DNA of 64,000 nt from the NCBI GenBank assembly GCA_963790335.1, contig CAWBOB010000002.1:372001-436000 (forward strand), in the 5' to 3' direction. The position numbers were made by a program, and so were the translations under genes. Source of the DNA: JAOUEA01 sp963790335. GTDB lineage: Bacteria; Actinomycetota; UBA4738; HRBIN12. Positions 27,027 through 36,911 of the stretch are shown one piece after another. The notes beneath the pieces were generated by a model. It searched no databases. It was not told the DNA's origin and saw only the letters and a program-made list of their open reading frames with translations. Each line of letters begins with the position of its first letter. Position 1 is the stretch's first letter.

Positions 27027-28320
27027 TCACGCCGGCCCGTCCGTTCCGTCGACGGGATCGTCGAGCCTCGACAGCCATCGGACGACGTCGTCCCGGGGCA
27101 CCTGCTGCTGCATGCCGTCGGCGAGCCGGCGCAGCGTGACCACGCCGTCGGCGGCTTCCCGCTCCCCCACGATCGCCGTGAAGCTCGCGCCGGCGCGGTC
27201 CGCCATCTTGAGCTGCGCCTTGAGCGGCCGTTCCTCGAGCGCGTGGGCCGCGGCGATGCCGGCCGAGCGCAACTCGTCGACGAGCGACGAGCCGGCCGGT
27301 CCCGCCCCTTCCCCGATCGCGACCACGAACCCCGTCGGCGTGCGGGCGGGCGGAAGCGCGACGCCTTCGGCTTCCATGGCGAGCAGCACCCGGTCCAGAC
27401 CCAGCGCGAACCCCACACCCGGCGTCGACGGCCCTCCGAGCGCCTCGGCGAGACCGTCGTAGCGACCCCCGGCGTTCACCGTGCCGGCCTTGTTCGCCGC
27501 GAGCACGCCCGAGATCCATTCGAACGCCGTGCGCGTGTAGTAGTCGAGGCCGCGCACCAGGCGAGGGTCGAGCACGTAGTCGACGCCCGCCCGTCGAGCC
27601 CGTCGCGAACGGCGGCGAAGTGCTCCGCGCACGGATCACAGAGACGGTCGGCGATCGTCGGGCGCCGCCCGCACGAAGTCGCGCTCGCCGTCGACCTTGC
27701 AGTCGAACACGCGCAGCGGATTGCGATCGAGCCGCTCACGGCAGTCGGCGTCGAGCCGGTCGCGGAACGGTTGGAAGTACGCGACGAGCTCGTCGCGGTA
27801 GGCGGGACGGCACGCTTCGTCGCCGATCGAGTTGAGGTGCAGGGTCACGTCGGCGAGCCCACGGCCCGCCGAGGAACCGTTCGCCCATCTCGATCACCTC
27901 CACGTCGGCGCCGGGAGCGCCGGTGCCGATCACCTCGACGCCGAACTGACGGAACTCGCGCATGCGGCCGGCCTGCGGCCGTCCGTGGCGGAACTCCGAG
28001 GCGACGTAATAGCCCTTGAACGGATTGGGCAGCGACTGCGCGTGGGCGAGGTAGGCGCGCACGACGCCCGCCGTGCTCTCGGGCCTGAGCGTGACCGAAC
28101 GTCCGCCCTTGTCCTCGAAGGTGTACATCTCCTTCGTGACGACGTCGGATGTCTCTCCCGACGTTCGCGCGAAGAGCTCGGTCTGCTCGAAGGTGGGGGT
28201 CTCGACGTACCGGTAGCCGTACAGTCGGGCGAGGCGGTGGGCCTCGTCGTAGAGGCCGAGCATCGCGTCGGCGCGGTCGGGCAGCAGGTCCTGCGTGCCC
28301 CGGGGGGGCGCGAGCTCCAT
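27027..28320 (-). CDS. hisS: Histidyl-tRNA synthetase (three frame breaks)
   Basis: Class IIa synthetase for His. ATG 28320 starts APPRGTQDLLPD, the canonical N-terminus. TLRPESTAGVVRAYL, YVASEFRHGRPQAGRMREFRQ in part (motif 2), VLDPRLVRGLDYYTRT (the His-specific loop) and GVGFALGLDRVLLAME (motif 3) follow, then the anticodon domain. Breaks lie near 27865, 27660 and 27595; removing one base at the first two restores GLADVTLHLNS and APTIADRLCDPC. Its ATG overlaps the stop of the metallo-hydrolase gene (TGATG). Gene order hisS-aspS is common in bacteria. Confidence 0.92.
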
Positions 28321-28956
28321 CAGACGAGCTCCCGCAGGAACGGGTTCGACGCACGCTCCCGGCCCACCGTCGTCTCGTGGTCCGTGACCGGGCAGCACCG
28401 GCACGGCGTCGTCGAGCGTGAGGAACCTGCGCAGGCTCTGCTGCATCGCCGCCGGGTCGGAGTTGTCGAAGTCGGAGCGTCCGATCGAGCCCGCGAAGAC
28501 GAGGTCGCCGGAGCAGAACGCGACGTCGGCGTCGACCCCGAACGCGCAGTGCCCAGGGGTATGGCCCGGCGTGTGCATCACGGCGATCTCGAGCCCGGCG
28601 AGGCGCAGCACCTCGCCGTCGGCGAGCGTTCGCAGGTCCTTCACCGGAGCGAGCGGGTTGTCGAACCCGGCCCGCCAGGCGGGCTCGTCGGTGAACGCGA
28701 CGGCGTCGGCCTCGTGCACGTAGACCGGCATCTCGCCGGCGAACTCGCCCGCTTCGCCGGCGTGATCGAGATGGGCGTGGGTCGCGAGGACCGCGACGGG
28801 CATCTTGCCCGCCGCGCCGAGCATGGCGTGCACGGCGTCGGGCGCGAACCCGGGGTCCACGACGACCGCTTCGTCGCTCGCGTCGGACGACAGCAGCCAG
28901 CAGTTCGTGCCGTACGCGTTCGCGTTGAAGACGTCGAGCCACATCAGGCCGCTCAT
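28320..28956 (-). CDS. MBL-fold metallo-hydrolase, glyoxalase II-like (one frame break)
   Basis: Zinc beta-lactamase-fold hydrolase of about 210 aa. THAHLDHAGEA is the HxHxDH metal motif; MHTPGHTPGHCAF and FCSGDLVFAGSIGRSDF supply the next ligands, and VLPGHGPE the last His. The frame breaks at about 28376; dropping one C restores GPETTVGRERASNPFLREL, typical of glyoxalase II-like YcbL proteins. ATG 28956 begins MSGLMWLDVF. Actinobacteria often keep such a gene beside hisS (Rv2581c in M. tuberculosis, recalled). The substrate is unknown. Confidence 0.88.
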
Positions 28957-29006
28957 GCTAGCGGACGCCCTCGTCGCGCCCGGCACGGCTCCGCACGAGT
29001 CGGACG

Positions 29007-29453
29007 CTACAGCGTCGCGGTGTCGAGGAGCAGGGTGACGGGGCCGTCGTTGACGAGCTCGACCTGCATGTCGGCACCGAACACACCGCGGCCGACGGCG
29101 AGCCCGTGACGCTCCAGGCCGGCCGCCAGCGCCTCGACGAGCAGCGACGCTTCGGCCGGATCGGCCGCGGCGGTCCACGACGGGCGCCGGCCCTTGCGCA
29201 GGTCGGCGTAGAGGGTGAACTGCGAGACCACGAGCACCTCGCCCCCCACATCGGCCAGCGCGAGGTTCATCTTGCCCGCCTCGTCGGCGAAGACCCGCAG
29301 CGTGGCGATCTTGTCGGCGAGCCGGTCGGCGTCGTGAGCGGCATCGCCGTGCCCGACGCCGGCCAGAGCCAGGAATCCTCGGCCGATCGCGGCGATGCGC
29401 GACCCCCCAACACTCACCGACGCACGCGAGACCCGCTGCACCACGACGCGCAT
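29007..29453 (-). CDS. dtd: D-aminoacyl-tRNA deacylase
   Basis: Proofreading enzyme that removes D-amino acids from tRNA. The 148-aa intact frame has the two active-site motifs SQFTLYAD and NDGPVT, the latter carrying the Gly-Pro pair that gives chiral selection. Many actinobacteria pair this gene with relA, and here it lies seven bases after the relA stop. Confidence 0.93.
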   Translation of the reverse strand: MRVVVQRVSRASVSVGGSRIAAIGRGFLALAGVGHGDAAHDADRLADKIATLRVFADEAGKMNLALADVGGEVLVVSQFTLYADLRKGRRPSWTAAADPAEASLLVEALAAGLERHGLAVGRGVFGADMQVELVNDGPVTLLLDTATL

Positions 29454-29460
29454 CGATGGC

Positions 29461-31751
29461 TCAGCTGGGCACGACCCGATAGGCGTCGTACACGCTCTCC
29501 ACGCGCTTCACCGACGCGAGCACGCTCGACAGATGGGCGATGTCGGCGAGCTCGAACGAGAAGCGCAACCGGGTGATGCGGTCCTTCCCGGTGGTCGAGC
29601 TCGCCGACAGGATGTTGACGTGGCCGTCGGAGAGCATCGTGGCCACGTCGGACAGGAGCCGGGTGCGATCGAGCGCCTCGACCTGGATCGCGACCACGAA
29701 CGAGGTCGGCTTGCCCTCGGCCCAGGTGACGTCGATCAGCCGGTCGGGCTGGCGGCGGAGCGAAGTCACGTTGGGGCAGTCGGTGCGATGCACGCTCACG
29801 CCCTGTCCCTTCGTCACGAACCCGAGGATCTCGTCGCCCGGCACCGGCGTGCAGCACCGGCTGAGCCGGACCCACACGTCGGGCAGACCATGCACGACGA
29901 CGCCCGACGCGGTGTCGCGGACCCCGCCGAGGCGCACCGGGCGAGCGAGCGGCACGTCGGCGACGACGTCTTCCTCGTCGCTCTCGCCGAGCACCAGACG
30001 GGAGACCCGGGCCACGATCGACTGGGGAGAGACGTGGCCCTCCCCGACGGCCACGTAGAGCGCCTCGAGGTTCGGGTACTTCAGCTCGCTCGCGACGGTC
30101 GTGAGCGATTCGGTCGTCGCCAGCCGCTTGATCGGAAGGTTCTGCTTGCGCAGCGATCGGGTCACGGAGTCGCGGCCGTGCTCGAGGGCGTCCTCACGCC
30201 GGCCCCGCGAGAACCACTGACGGATCTTGGATCGAGCCCGCGGCGTCTTCACGAACTGCAGCCAGTCCTGCGAGGGACCTTCGCCCTGCGCGCGCGACGT
30301 GAGGATCTCGACCGTGTCGCCCGTTCGCAGTTCGTAGTCCAGGGGCACGAGCTTGCCCCCTACCTTGGCGCCGATCGTGCGGTGTCCGACGTCGGTGTGG
30401 ATCGAGTACGCGAAGTCCACGGGCGTCGCACCGGCGGGAAGGTTCACCACGTCGCCCTTGGGGGTGAACACGAAGACCTGGCCGCCGTAGAGGTCGATGC
30501 GGAGCGAGTCCATGAACTCGCGGGGATCGGCCATGTCCTTCAGCCAATCCATCATCTGCCCCAGCCACGCCGCCTCGGCCGATGCTTCCTTGGCCTGCTT
30601 GCCACCTTCCTTGTAGCGCCAATGGGCGGCGATGCCGTACTTGGCGGTGCGATGCATGTCGCGGGTGCGGATCTGGATCTCGAGCGGCTTGCCTCCCGGG
30701 CCCGACCACCGTGGTGTGCAGCGACTGGTACATGTTCGACTTGGGCATCGCGACGTAGTCCTTGAAGCGACCGGGGATCGGCTTCCAGAGGGCATGCACG
30801 CATCCGAGGGCGGCGTAGGTGTCGCGGAGCGACTCGACGAGGATGCGCACCCCGACGAGGTCGTAGATCTCGTTGAACTCCTTGCCCCGGATCACCATCT
30901 TCTCGTAGACGGAGTACAGATGCTTCGGGCGGCCCTCGACCTCCGCCTTGACGCCGAGCTCCTTGAGCTTGGCGCGCGCATCGCTCGTGACCTGCTCGAT
31001 CAAGCGCGGTTCGCTCGCCGCGTCGAGCCGCCACGAGGCTCGAGATCTCGCGGTACGGGCCGGGGTGCAGCGTGCGGAAGGAGAGATCCTCGAGCTCCCA
31101 CTTGATCTCCTGCACACCGAGCCGGTGTGCGAGCGGCGCGTAGATCTCGAGGGTCTCGGTCGCGATGCGCCGCTGCTTGTGCTCGGGCAACACCGAGAGC
31201 GTGCGCATGTTGTGCAGCCGGTCGGCGAGCTTGATCAGCAGCACCCGGATGTCGCCCGCCATCGCGACGATCATCTTGCGCACGTTCTCCGCTTGCTCCT
31301 GCTCACGGGAGTGGAACTCGTAGCGCTCGAGCTTCGTCAGGCCGTCGACGATGCGGGCCACCTCGGGCCCGAACCCCGTCTCGATGTCGGCCATGGTGAC
31401 CTCGGTGTCCTCCACGGTGTCATGGAGGAGCGCGGCCTCGAGGGTCGTGGTGTCGAGCCGCAGATCCGCGAGGATGCTCGCGACCGCGACGGGGTGGGTG
31501 ATGAAATCCTCGCCGGACTTGCGGAGCTGGCCCTCGTGCGAGGCTTCCGCGAACGCGTAGGCGCGAACGATCTCGCGCGTATCGGCCCTGGGGTTGTAGG
31601 CGCGGACCTTCTTGACGACGACGTCGATCGGTGACGGCGCGGCGCCCTCGCCCCGACGCAGCCGGGGGCGCGGCAGGTTCGGAAGGCGGCTACCGCGTCG
31701 CTGCGGCGTCTCCTCCTGATGATCGAGGCCGAGCTCTTCCCTGCTGTCCAC
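29461..31751 (-). CDS. relA: Bifunctional (p)ppGpp synthetase/hydrolase (two frame breaks)
   Basis: Stringent-response enzyme of the long RSH type. Order: HD hydrolase domain with EAALLHDTVEDTEV and KLADRLHNMRTL; synthetase domain with LYSVYEKM, GVRILVESLRD and PGRFKDYVAMPKSN (the RFKDY sequence fits bifunctional Rel rather than mono-functional RelA); TGS domain; the CCTPVPGDEI zinc-finger region; C-terminal ACT domain. Breaks lie near 31007 and 30703; removing one C at each restores ERTALIEQV and VGPGGKPLEIQ. Start is GTG 31751; joined length about 763 aa. Confidence 0.93.
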
Positions 31752-31796
31752 CGCGCCTCCTCGCGCCCCAAGTGTAGGGGCTGCGGGCGGACGCCC

Positions 31797-32318
31797 TCAG
31801 TAGTGGATCAGCGTGTACAGCTCGTGATCGACGAGCCGCTCGCGTCCGCGAAGGAAGTCGAGCTCGATCACGGTCGCGATGCCGCAGACCTTGCCCCCCA
31901 CGTGCTGCACGAGCGAGGCGGCCGCGCGGGCCGTGCCGCCGGTCGCGAGCACGTCGTCGACGATCAGCACGCGCTCGCCGGGGTTGATGCCGTCGACGTG
32001 CAACTCGAGCGTGGCGGTGCCGTACTCGAGCTCGTAGTCCTCGGCGACCGTCTCCGAAGGAAGCTTGCCCTGCTTGCGGATCGGCACGAAGCCCGCGCCG
32101 AAGTGGTACGCCACCGGTGAGGCGATGATGAAGCCTCGCGCCTCGATGCCCACGACCTTGTCGACGTTGCCCCGGCCGAAGCGCACGACCATGAGATCGG
32201 TGATGGTCGAGAACGCGATCGGGTGGGCGAGGACCGGCGTGATGTCCTTGAACACGATGCCCGGCTCGGGGAAGTCGGGAACGTCGCGGATCAGGCCCTT
32301 GATCTGTTCGATATCCAT
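31797..32318 (-). CDS. apt: Adenine phosphoribosyltransferase
   Basis: Purine salvage: adenine plus PRPP to AMP. The intact 173-aa frame has VPDFPEPGIVFKDITP at the N-terminus, GIEARGFI in the adenine-binding hood, and the PRPP loop VLIVDDVLATGGTA. It lies between secF and relA, as in mycobacteria (recalled), where salvage and ppGpp genes adjoin. Confidence 0.94.
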   Translation of the reverse strand: MDIEQIKGLIRDVPDFPEPGIVFKDITPVLAHPIAFSTITDLMVVRFGRGNVDKVVGIEARGFIIASPVAYHFGAGFVPIRKQGKLPSETVAEDYELEYGTATLELHVDGINPGERVLIVDDVLATGGTARAAASLVQHVGGKVCGIATVIELDFLRGRERLVDHELYTLIHY

Positions 32319-32372
32319 GGGTTCGCGCTCCTCGATGGCTCCGTGTGGTGCTCTCCGCCGGCCGCCCGTTCG

Positions 32373-33500
32373 CTACCTGCGCTTGCGTTTCGCGGGTGGC
32401 CGCCGCTTGCTCTTCGGACGCGGCCGCGAACCCGCGCGCGCCGTCGCCGCCGTTGCCGCCGCATCGGACGTTCGTGCGGCCGCGGCCGTCGTCGTCGTGG
32501 CCGTCTCAGCCGGGGGCGCGGTCTCCGAGGGCGGTGCGATCGTGCCCCGATCCCTGGCGATCCGGCGCGCTTCCATCTGCTGGTAGCGAGGCTCCCGCAT
32601 CTTCAGCACCGCGAGCAACGGCGCCGCGAGGAAGACCGACGAGTACGCCCCGATCGCGACGCCCACGAACATCGCGAAGGCGAAGTCCTTGAGGGTGTCG
32701 CCGCCGACCAGCAGCAGCGACAGGATCGGCAGCAGCACGACGAGCGAGGTGTTCACCGATCGCATCAGCACCTGGTTCAGCGAACGATCCACGACCCCCA
32801 CGTAGCCGAGGCGGGTGACGAGCACGCTCGACTCGGTGTTCTCCTTGATCTTGTCGTAGATCACCACGGTGTCGTAGAGCGAGAACCCCAGGATCGTGAG
32901 GATCGCGATGACGGTCTCGGGGGTGACCTCACGCCCGACGAGCGCGTAGATGCCCGCCGTGATGACCACGTCGTGCACGAGCGCCACCATGGCGCCGAGC
33001 GCCATCTTCGGCTCGAACCGGAACGAGATGTACAGGGTGATGGCCGCCAGCACGATGACGAGCCCCGTCAGGGCCTGGCGCCGCACCTCGGCGCCGAACG
33101 TGGGGCCGATGTCCTCGACGCTGACATCGGTCGGATCGATGCCGGCCTGCTCCGCCAGCGCGGCCAGCAGCTCGGCGCCTTCGCCCGTGCGCGCGAACGA
33201 TTCCGTGCGGATCGCGACCTGATCACCGCTCACGATCTGCACCTCGGCCCCCTCGCGCCCGGCGTCGGCGAGCACCGCCGAGATCTCGTCGACCGTGACC
33301 TCGGTCGCGAGCGGGTAGAGCAACCGGGCCCCACCGTCGAAGTCGATCGAGTAGTTGAGCTGCCGCACGCCGAGACCGACGAGCGATAGGGCGATCAGCA
33401 CGCCGGAGAACGCGAACCAGAGGTTGCGCCGTTCCACGAACCGGAAGTGCGGGATCGTGTGACCCCGGTAGGTCTCGAGCACATCATGCAGGGCCGTCAC
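32373..33500 (-). CDS. secF: Protein translocase subunit SecF
   Basis: Membrane component of the SecDF complex that uses the proton gradient to pull exported proteins out. The 375-aa intact frame has TM1 at about res 27-45, the SIDFDGGARL entry to the P-domain, then five helices with TILGFSLYDTVVIYDKIKEN and RSVNTSLVVLLPILSLLLVGG. The C-terminus is unusual: about 60 residues rich in Ala/Thr followed by a strongly basic tail (KSKRRPPAKRKRR), likely cytoplasmic. GTG 33500 overlaps the secD stop (GTGA). Confidence 0.94.
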   Translation of the reverse strand: MTALHDVLETYRGHTIPHFRFVERRNLWFAFSGVLIALSLVGLGVRQLNYSIDFDGGARLLYPLATEVTVDEISAVLADAGREGAEVQIVSGDQVAIRTESFARTGEGAELLAALAEQAGIDPTDVSVEDIGPTFGAEVRRQALTGLVIVLAAITLYISFRFEPKMALGAMVALVHDVVITAGIYALVGREVTPETVIAILTILGFSLYDTVVIYDKIKENTESSVLVTRLGYVGVVDRSLNQVLMRSVNTSLVVLLPILSLLLVGGDTLKDFAFAMFVGVAIGAYSSVFLAAPLLAVLKMREPRYQQMEARRIARDRGTIAPPSETAPPAETATTTTAAAARTSDAAATAATARAGSRPRPKSKRRPPAKRKRR

Positions 33501-35656
33501 GTTCTGCTCCCCCGCGGGTGCTCGTCGGCCGGCATGTCACCCGCGACCCCCGCGGCGAGCCCGAATCCCTTGAGCGAGACGAGCCGGGCGTTGCGCGCCA
33601 GCAGGAAGACGGTCGGCCGCTTGAAGAAGTACACGACGAACAGGTCGAGCAGGGTCGCCACGCCCAGGGTCAGCGCGAACCCCCGCACCGAGCTCACCGC
33701 GGTGAGGTAGAGCGCGACCGCAGCGATGCCGGCGACCACGTCGGCGGCGATGATCGTCTTGTACGACCGCGCGAACGCAGGCTGTACGGCGGCGCGAGCG
33801 CTCTTGCCCCCACGCACCTCGTCCTTCAGCCGCTCGAAGAAGACGATGTAGGAGTCGGCGGTCACGCCGAGCGAGATGACCAGTCCCGCCACGCCGGCGA
33901 GGGTGAGCGCATAGCCGAACTGCAGGCCGGCGAGCGAGATCAGCGACAGCGCGAGCACCGCCCAGATCGACATGCCGAACCACGCGACGATGCCGAGCAG
34001 CCGGTAGTAGAAGAGCAGGTACAGGAAGAGCAGCAGCAGACCCCCCACGCCGGCCACGATGCCCTGTCGCAACGACTCCTGGCCGAGGGTCGGGCTCACG
34101 GTCTGCACCTGTTGGCGCGTGAGCTCGACGGGCAGCGCGCCCGCGTTCAGCACGGTCGCGAGGTCGCGGGCCTCCGGCTCGGTGAACCCGCCGGTGATCT
34201 CGCCGGTTCCACCCGTGATCGCTCCCTGCACCGTCGGTGAGGAGATGACGACGCGGTCCACGACGATCGCGATCTGGTTCTGTGGCGGCGGCAGCGTGAT
34301 CGCCGCGGTGGTCGCGTCGGCGAACCGGCCCGACGCCGCGTCGGTCAGCTGGAACGACACGGTCCACTCTGATCCCGTCGCCCCGCCGAGCACCGCGTTG
34401 GCCTCGGCGATGTCGCCTCCCCCGATGACCGACGGCGCCAGGCGGAAGCGGTTGCCCGTCTCGTCCTCGTACACGACCTCCTGGTCTTGGAGGGCCGGGA
34501 ACGAGCAGGGCTTCCGCTCGCGCTCGGCGTCGGTCGGACAGGTCACGGGCGTCGCGGCATACGCCGGATCTTCAGGGGGAACGACCGCGAGCACCGGACG
34601 CTCCTCGAGACGCGCGGTCTGTCCGATCACGTCGAGCAGTCGCTGCTGTCCGGTCGAGCGCAGACGCTCCTCGGCCGACGCCTCGTCGATGAAGCACCCG
34701 AGGTTCTCGTCGGCCGAGCTGATGACGCAGAAGAGCGTGTCGACCGAGCGCACCCGCACGTCGCGGAGGGCCGCCGTCGCCGCGGCCTCGGTCTCGGATC
34801 CACACGGAAGGTCGTTCGCCCCCAGCGACAGGCTCGAGAACACGGTCGGTTCCGGTGTAGGCGATGCCGTCGGGCTCGCCGGTGCGCTCGCTGAGGCCGA
34901 CGGTGTCGGTGTGGCCGACGGTGAGGCGTCGGGCTGCTCCTCGGTCGCGGCTTCGTCGGTGACACAGAACGTCTGCCGCGTCACCTCGACCGCGAGGTCG
35001 CCGCGCGCCGCTTCGGCTTCCTTGCGTGAGGCGAAGCAATCTAACTGCTCGCCCGTGGTGCCGACGAGGCAGAACCGTTCGGTCGCGCTCCCGTCGGGGG
35101 TGCCGGGCGACGGCGAGTCGGACGAGGTCGGCGAAGGGGGCGTCTCGGGCGCCACGGTGATGGCGCGCTTCGCGAGCTTCGCGATCTCCTGCGTCGGGAA
35201 GCACTCCACCTCGGCGCCGGCCGGATCGACCAGGCACGCCTCGGCCACCTGGGGAACGACCGTGAGCTCGCCGAGGGCGTCGGTGGCCGCCTGCTCGTCG
35301 TCGGCGCACCCGTAGTTCTCGTCGTCTGGCCCGACGAGGCACGACCGCGCCTCGGCCCGTCGCTCGATCGTTCCTTGGCCGAGGCCGGGGATCTGCACCT
35401 CGATCGTCGATCCCGACACGACGATGTCGGGTTCGCCGACGCCGAAGGCATCGACCCGGTTGGCGATGTTCGTGCGGGCCTGCTCCATCACGTCCTCGGC
35501 GGTGCCGTCGGGTGCCGAGAGCGTGACCGAGACGCCGCCTTCGAGGTCGAGGCCGAGGATCGGCCGCATCGCGCCGGTCGCGAACGCGACGATGGACGCG
35601 AGCACGAGCGCGAGCACGAAGACGATCGAGGCCCACAGGCCGCGGGTGCGCCTCAC
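33497..35656 (-). CDS. secD: Protein translocase subunit SecD with large Cys-rich insertion
   Basis: Partner of SecF. TM1 lies at about res 9-29, followed by LGLDLEGGVSVTL and NRVDAFGVGEPDIVV. The C-terminal half has the P1 head segment SGRFADATTAAI, VLNAGALPVELT and six helices with GVTADSYIVFFERLKDEVR. At 719 aa it is long. Residues ~106-386 of the exported domain hold repeated Cys-x(8-10)-Cys modules (CLVGPDDENYGC, CLVDPAGAEVEC, CLVGTTGEQLDC, CVISSADENLGC) split by Ser/Pro/Thr linkers. GTG 35656 overlaps the HD-gene stop (GTGA). Core assignment is secure; the insert is of unknown role. Confidence 0.93.
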   Translation of the reverse strand: MRRTRGLWASIVFVLALVLASIVAFATGAMRPILGLDLEGGVSVTLSAPDGTAEDVMEQARTNIANRVDAFGVGEPDIVVSGSTIEVQIPGLGQGTIERRAEARSCLVGPDDENYGCADDEQAATDALGELTVVPQVAEACLVDPAGAEVECFPTQEIAKLAKRAITVAPETPPSPTSSDSPSPGTPDGSATERFCLVGTTGEQLDCFASRKEAEAARGDLAVEVTRQTFCVTDEAATEEQPDASPSATPTPSASASAPASPTASPTPEPTVFSSLSLGANDLPCGSETEAAATAALRDVRVRSVDTLFCVISSADENLGCFIDEASAEERLRSTGQQRLLDVIGQTARLEERPVLAVVPPEDPAYAATPVTCPTDAERERKPCSFPALQDQEVVYEDETGNRFRLAPSVIGGGDIAEANAVLGGATGSEWTVSFQLTDAASGRFADATTAAITLPPPQNQIAIVVDRVVISSPTVQGAITGGTGEITGGFTEPEARDLATVLNAGALPVELTRQQVQTVSPTLGQESLRQGIVAGVGGLLLLFLYLLFYYRLLGIVAWFGMSIWAVLALSLISLAGLQFGYALTLAGVAGLVISLGVTADSYIVFFERLKDEVRGGKSARAAVQPAFARSYKTIIAADVVAGIAAVALYLTAVSSVRGFALTLGVATLLDLFVVYFFKRPTVFLLARNARLVSLKGFGLAAGVAGDMPADEHPRGSRT

Positions 35657-36468
35657 GCCAGCTCCGCTCCGTTCACCACGAGACGGAACCGGGCGTCGAG
35701 GTGCTCGGCGGCCACGCGGCAGAGCTGCATGCGCCCGAGGAAGATCTCGAAGTACTCCATGACCTGGCTGATGCCCGTGTCGATCGTCAGCTCGAGGCTG
35801 ACGGTTCGGGCGGCGGAGTCTACCCGAAGGAACGACTGCTCCACGGCGTAGTTCACGCGGTCGTGGATGTCGAGGTCGATCTGGCCGGTGGTGCGCACCC
35901 GGCTGCGATGCACGTCGGACTTGTCCGCCAGGATCACCGCGGCCGACACCGGTGAGACGGCGGTGCCCTCGGTCTCCTCGTGGTTCGCGATCGCGGCGAT
36001 GATCGGCATGAGGTCGGCCGGCGCCACGGTGTCGTGCAGCGCCTGGTGCACGAGGATCGCGCCCGTCTGCCCGTGCGCGTCGCGCGCGAGGGCGTTGCCC
36101 ACGTCGTGCAGGTAGCCCGCCACGCACGCGAGCGTCGCATCGCGCTCCCCGTACCCGAGCCTCGACAGCACCTGGAAGGCGATGCGGGCCACCAGGTTCG
36201 CGTGGCGGAAGCCATGCTCGGTGAACCCCATCGCGTCCATCACGCGGTCGGCCGAGGCGATGAACCGCGAGAGCTCCTCGTTGGCCTGCACGTCCTCGAG
36301 GCTGACGGTCGCGACGTCGCCCGCGGGCAGCGACGGATCGACGGGAAGCGGCGCCGGCTCAGGGGTGGTGTCGCTCGCGACCACGGTCGATGCGCCCGTC
36401 GTGTCGGCCAGCGTCTCGACCGGTGTCTGCACGGGCGGCTCGTCCGGCGGGACGACGGGATCGGTCAC
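35653..36468 (-). CDS. HD-domain phosphohydrolase-like protein in the sec operon
   Basis: A 271-aa protein: an acidic, Pro/Thr-rich first 55 residues, then an HD-type fold. HGFRHANLVARIAF gives the first His, GYLHDVGNA the HD pair, NHEET and ILADKSDVHRSRV the later metal ligands. The C-terminal 80 residues (VSLELTIDTGISQVMEYFEIFL in part) form an added alpha/beta domain. It overlaps yajC and secD by 4 bp each, so it is co-translated with the translocase genes. M. tuberculosis lacks a gene here (recalled). A nucleotide (cyclic or ppGpp-like) substrate is possible but unproven. Confidence 0.75.
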   Translation of the reverse strand: MTDPVVPPDEPPVQTPVETLADTTGASTVVASDTTPEPAPLPVDPSLPAGDVATVSLEDVQANEELSRFIASADRVMDAMGFTEHGFRHANLVARIAFQVLSRLGYGERDATLACVAGYLHDVGNALARDAHGQTGAILVHQALHDTVAPADLMPIIAAIANHEETEGTAVSPVSAAVILADKSDVHRSRVRTTGQIDLDIHDRVNYAVEQSFLRVDSAARTVSLELTIDTGISQVMEYFEIFLGRMQLCRVAAEHLDARFRLVVNGAELA

Positions 36469-36845
36469 GTCTGCTGGAACGGCCCGTCCTGACCGTCGGG
36501 CACCTCGGTGTCGCGCTCGTCGCCCTCGAGCGCCTCGACCTCGTCCTCGTCACCTACGATCCGCCCGATGCCCGCGCGCACCATGCGGATCTGCGTGCCC
36601 GGAGCGATCTCGACCGTGACCACGTCGGTCTCGTCGTCGATCGCGACGATCGTGCCGAAGACCCCGGCGGTCGTCACGATCTCGTCGCCGACCTCGACAC
36701 TGCGAAGCAACGCTTGCTGGGCGCGCGCACGCCGTTGCTGCGGTCGGATGAGCAAGAAGTAGAAGACCCCACCCATCAGGAGGAGGGGCAGGAAGGCGAC
36801 GAGGCTGCTCCCGCCCTGGGAGTCCTGTGCCAGGAGCTCGAACAT
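36465..36845 (-). CDS. yajC: Preprotein translocase subunit YajC
   Basis: Small single-span accessory subunit of the Sec holotranslocon. The 126-aa frame has one N-terminal helix (LVAFLPLLLMGGVFYFLLI in part), then RPQQRRARAQQ and the conserved VGDEIVTTAGVFGTI beta domain, and an acidic C-terminal tail (DEDEVEALEGDERD). The stop overlaps the HD-gene start (ATGA). Gene order yajC-(HD)-secD-secF. Confidence 0.93.
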   Translation of the reverse strand: MFELLAQDSQGGSSLVAFLPLLLMGGVFYFLLIRPQQRRARAQQALLRSVEVGDEIVTTAGVFGTIVAIDDETDVVTVEIAPGTQIRMVRAGIGRIVGDEDEVEALEGDERDTEVPDGQDGPFQQT

Positions 36846-36911
36846 GGTGAACCTTTCCGTTGGTGGTCTGCCTGAGGTTGCCGTGGCGCGAACCTGCGCC
36901 GAGGGGCGAGT

